This document shows, piece after piece, positions 5,613 to 5,691 of a stretch of 5,691 nucleotides of DNA (the stretch's first letter is position 1; every line of letters starts with the position of its first letter). Location: contig CAKUWO010000045.1 of assembly GCA_934699415.1 (NCBI GenBank), positions 1 to 5,691 on the forward strand, written 5' to 3'. Under the pieces are notes generated by a model. That model did not search any database and had not been told where the DNA came from. It worked only from the letters and a program-made list of their open reading frames with translations. The translations under genes were made by a program, and so were the position numbers. The DNA is from an uncultured Erysipelotrichaceae bacterium (lineage in GTDB: Bacteria; Bacillota_I; Bacilli_A; Erysipelotrichales; Erysipelotrichaceae).

Positions 5613-5691
5613 AGCTGAAGAAATCTTAAATAATGAATATCGCTATGGTTTTAAGGATGAAGATGTATCAATCTTTAAAACAAATAAAGGC
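5602..5691 (+). CDS. sufB: SufB, Fe-S scaffold subunit, N-terminal fragment cut by window edge
   Basis: Only the first 30 codons are visible, beginning MANKAEEILN and continuing with NEYRYGFKDEDVSIFKTNKG. The YxYGFxDxxxxxFKxxKG stretch is typical of the SufB N-terminus, and sufB closes the usual C-D-S-U-B order, so the call is secure despite the short length. SufB normally has about 465 aa and is the main subunit on which the cluster forms. The ATG lies 11 nt inside the end of sufU in another frame. Only a weak purine-rich stretch (GAAGAAAG, then AAAGAAA) precedes it, so translation probably depends on coupling to sufU. Confidence 0.9.
   Translation, partial: MANKAEEILNNEYRYGFKDEDVSIFKTNKG

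Overview
This is an AT-rich bacterial window with two divergent, tightly packed gene blocks sharing a 166-bp intergenic region (2268-2433). All genes look chromosomal and housekeeping. No mobile element, CRISPR array, tRNA, rRNA or intrinsic terminator was seen. The organism is most likely a low-GC member of the Bacillota: strong AGGAGG-type ribosome binding sites, a sufC-sufD-sufS-sufU-sufB order typical of Firmicutes, and PrsA-like foldases beside a HIT-family gene. TGG encodes tryptophan and TGA ends sufS, so the genetic code is standard. That argues against Mycoplasma or Spiroplasma and fits Erysipelotrichia, Acholeplasma-like or uncultured Bacilli lineages. Placement to genus is not possible from this sequence.

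Left block, minus strand (2267 down to 1): first a membrane-anchored, PrsA-like peptidyl-prolyl isomerase with a complete-looking parvulin domain. Next comes a PrsA-like lipoprotein whose parvulin domain is degenerate, then a HIT-family nucleotide-binding hydrolase cut by the window edge. The junctions are a 1-nt gap and a 1-nt overlap (TAATG), so the three are almost certainly one transcript. A candidate sigma-A promoter lies just upstream. The first two proteins should act outside the membrane in folding or chaperoning exported proteins; the HIT protein is cytosolic.

Right block, plus strand (2434 to the end): a SUF iron-sulfur cluster assembly operon. It encodes SufC (ATPase), an unusually short SufD (241 aa), SufS (PLP cysteine desulfurase), SufU (zinc-dependent sulfur acceptor) and the first 30 codons of SufB. 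The genes are separated by 1 nt or overlap by 4 to 22 nt. Sulfur from cysteine should pass from SufS to SufU and on to the SufB-SufC-SufD scaffold, where clusters are built.

No wholly new system is visible. The points most worth a second look are within the SUF machinery. SufS has Gln where SufU-dependent enzymes carry the zinc-swapping His, and SufU has Cys-Ile-Asp where the family usually has Cys-Gly-Asp. SufD is little more than half the usual length. An inverted repeat sits between the two divergent promoters. The PrsA-like pair (one apparently active, one degenerate) is also notable.
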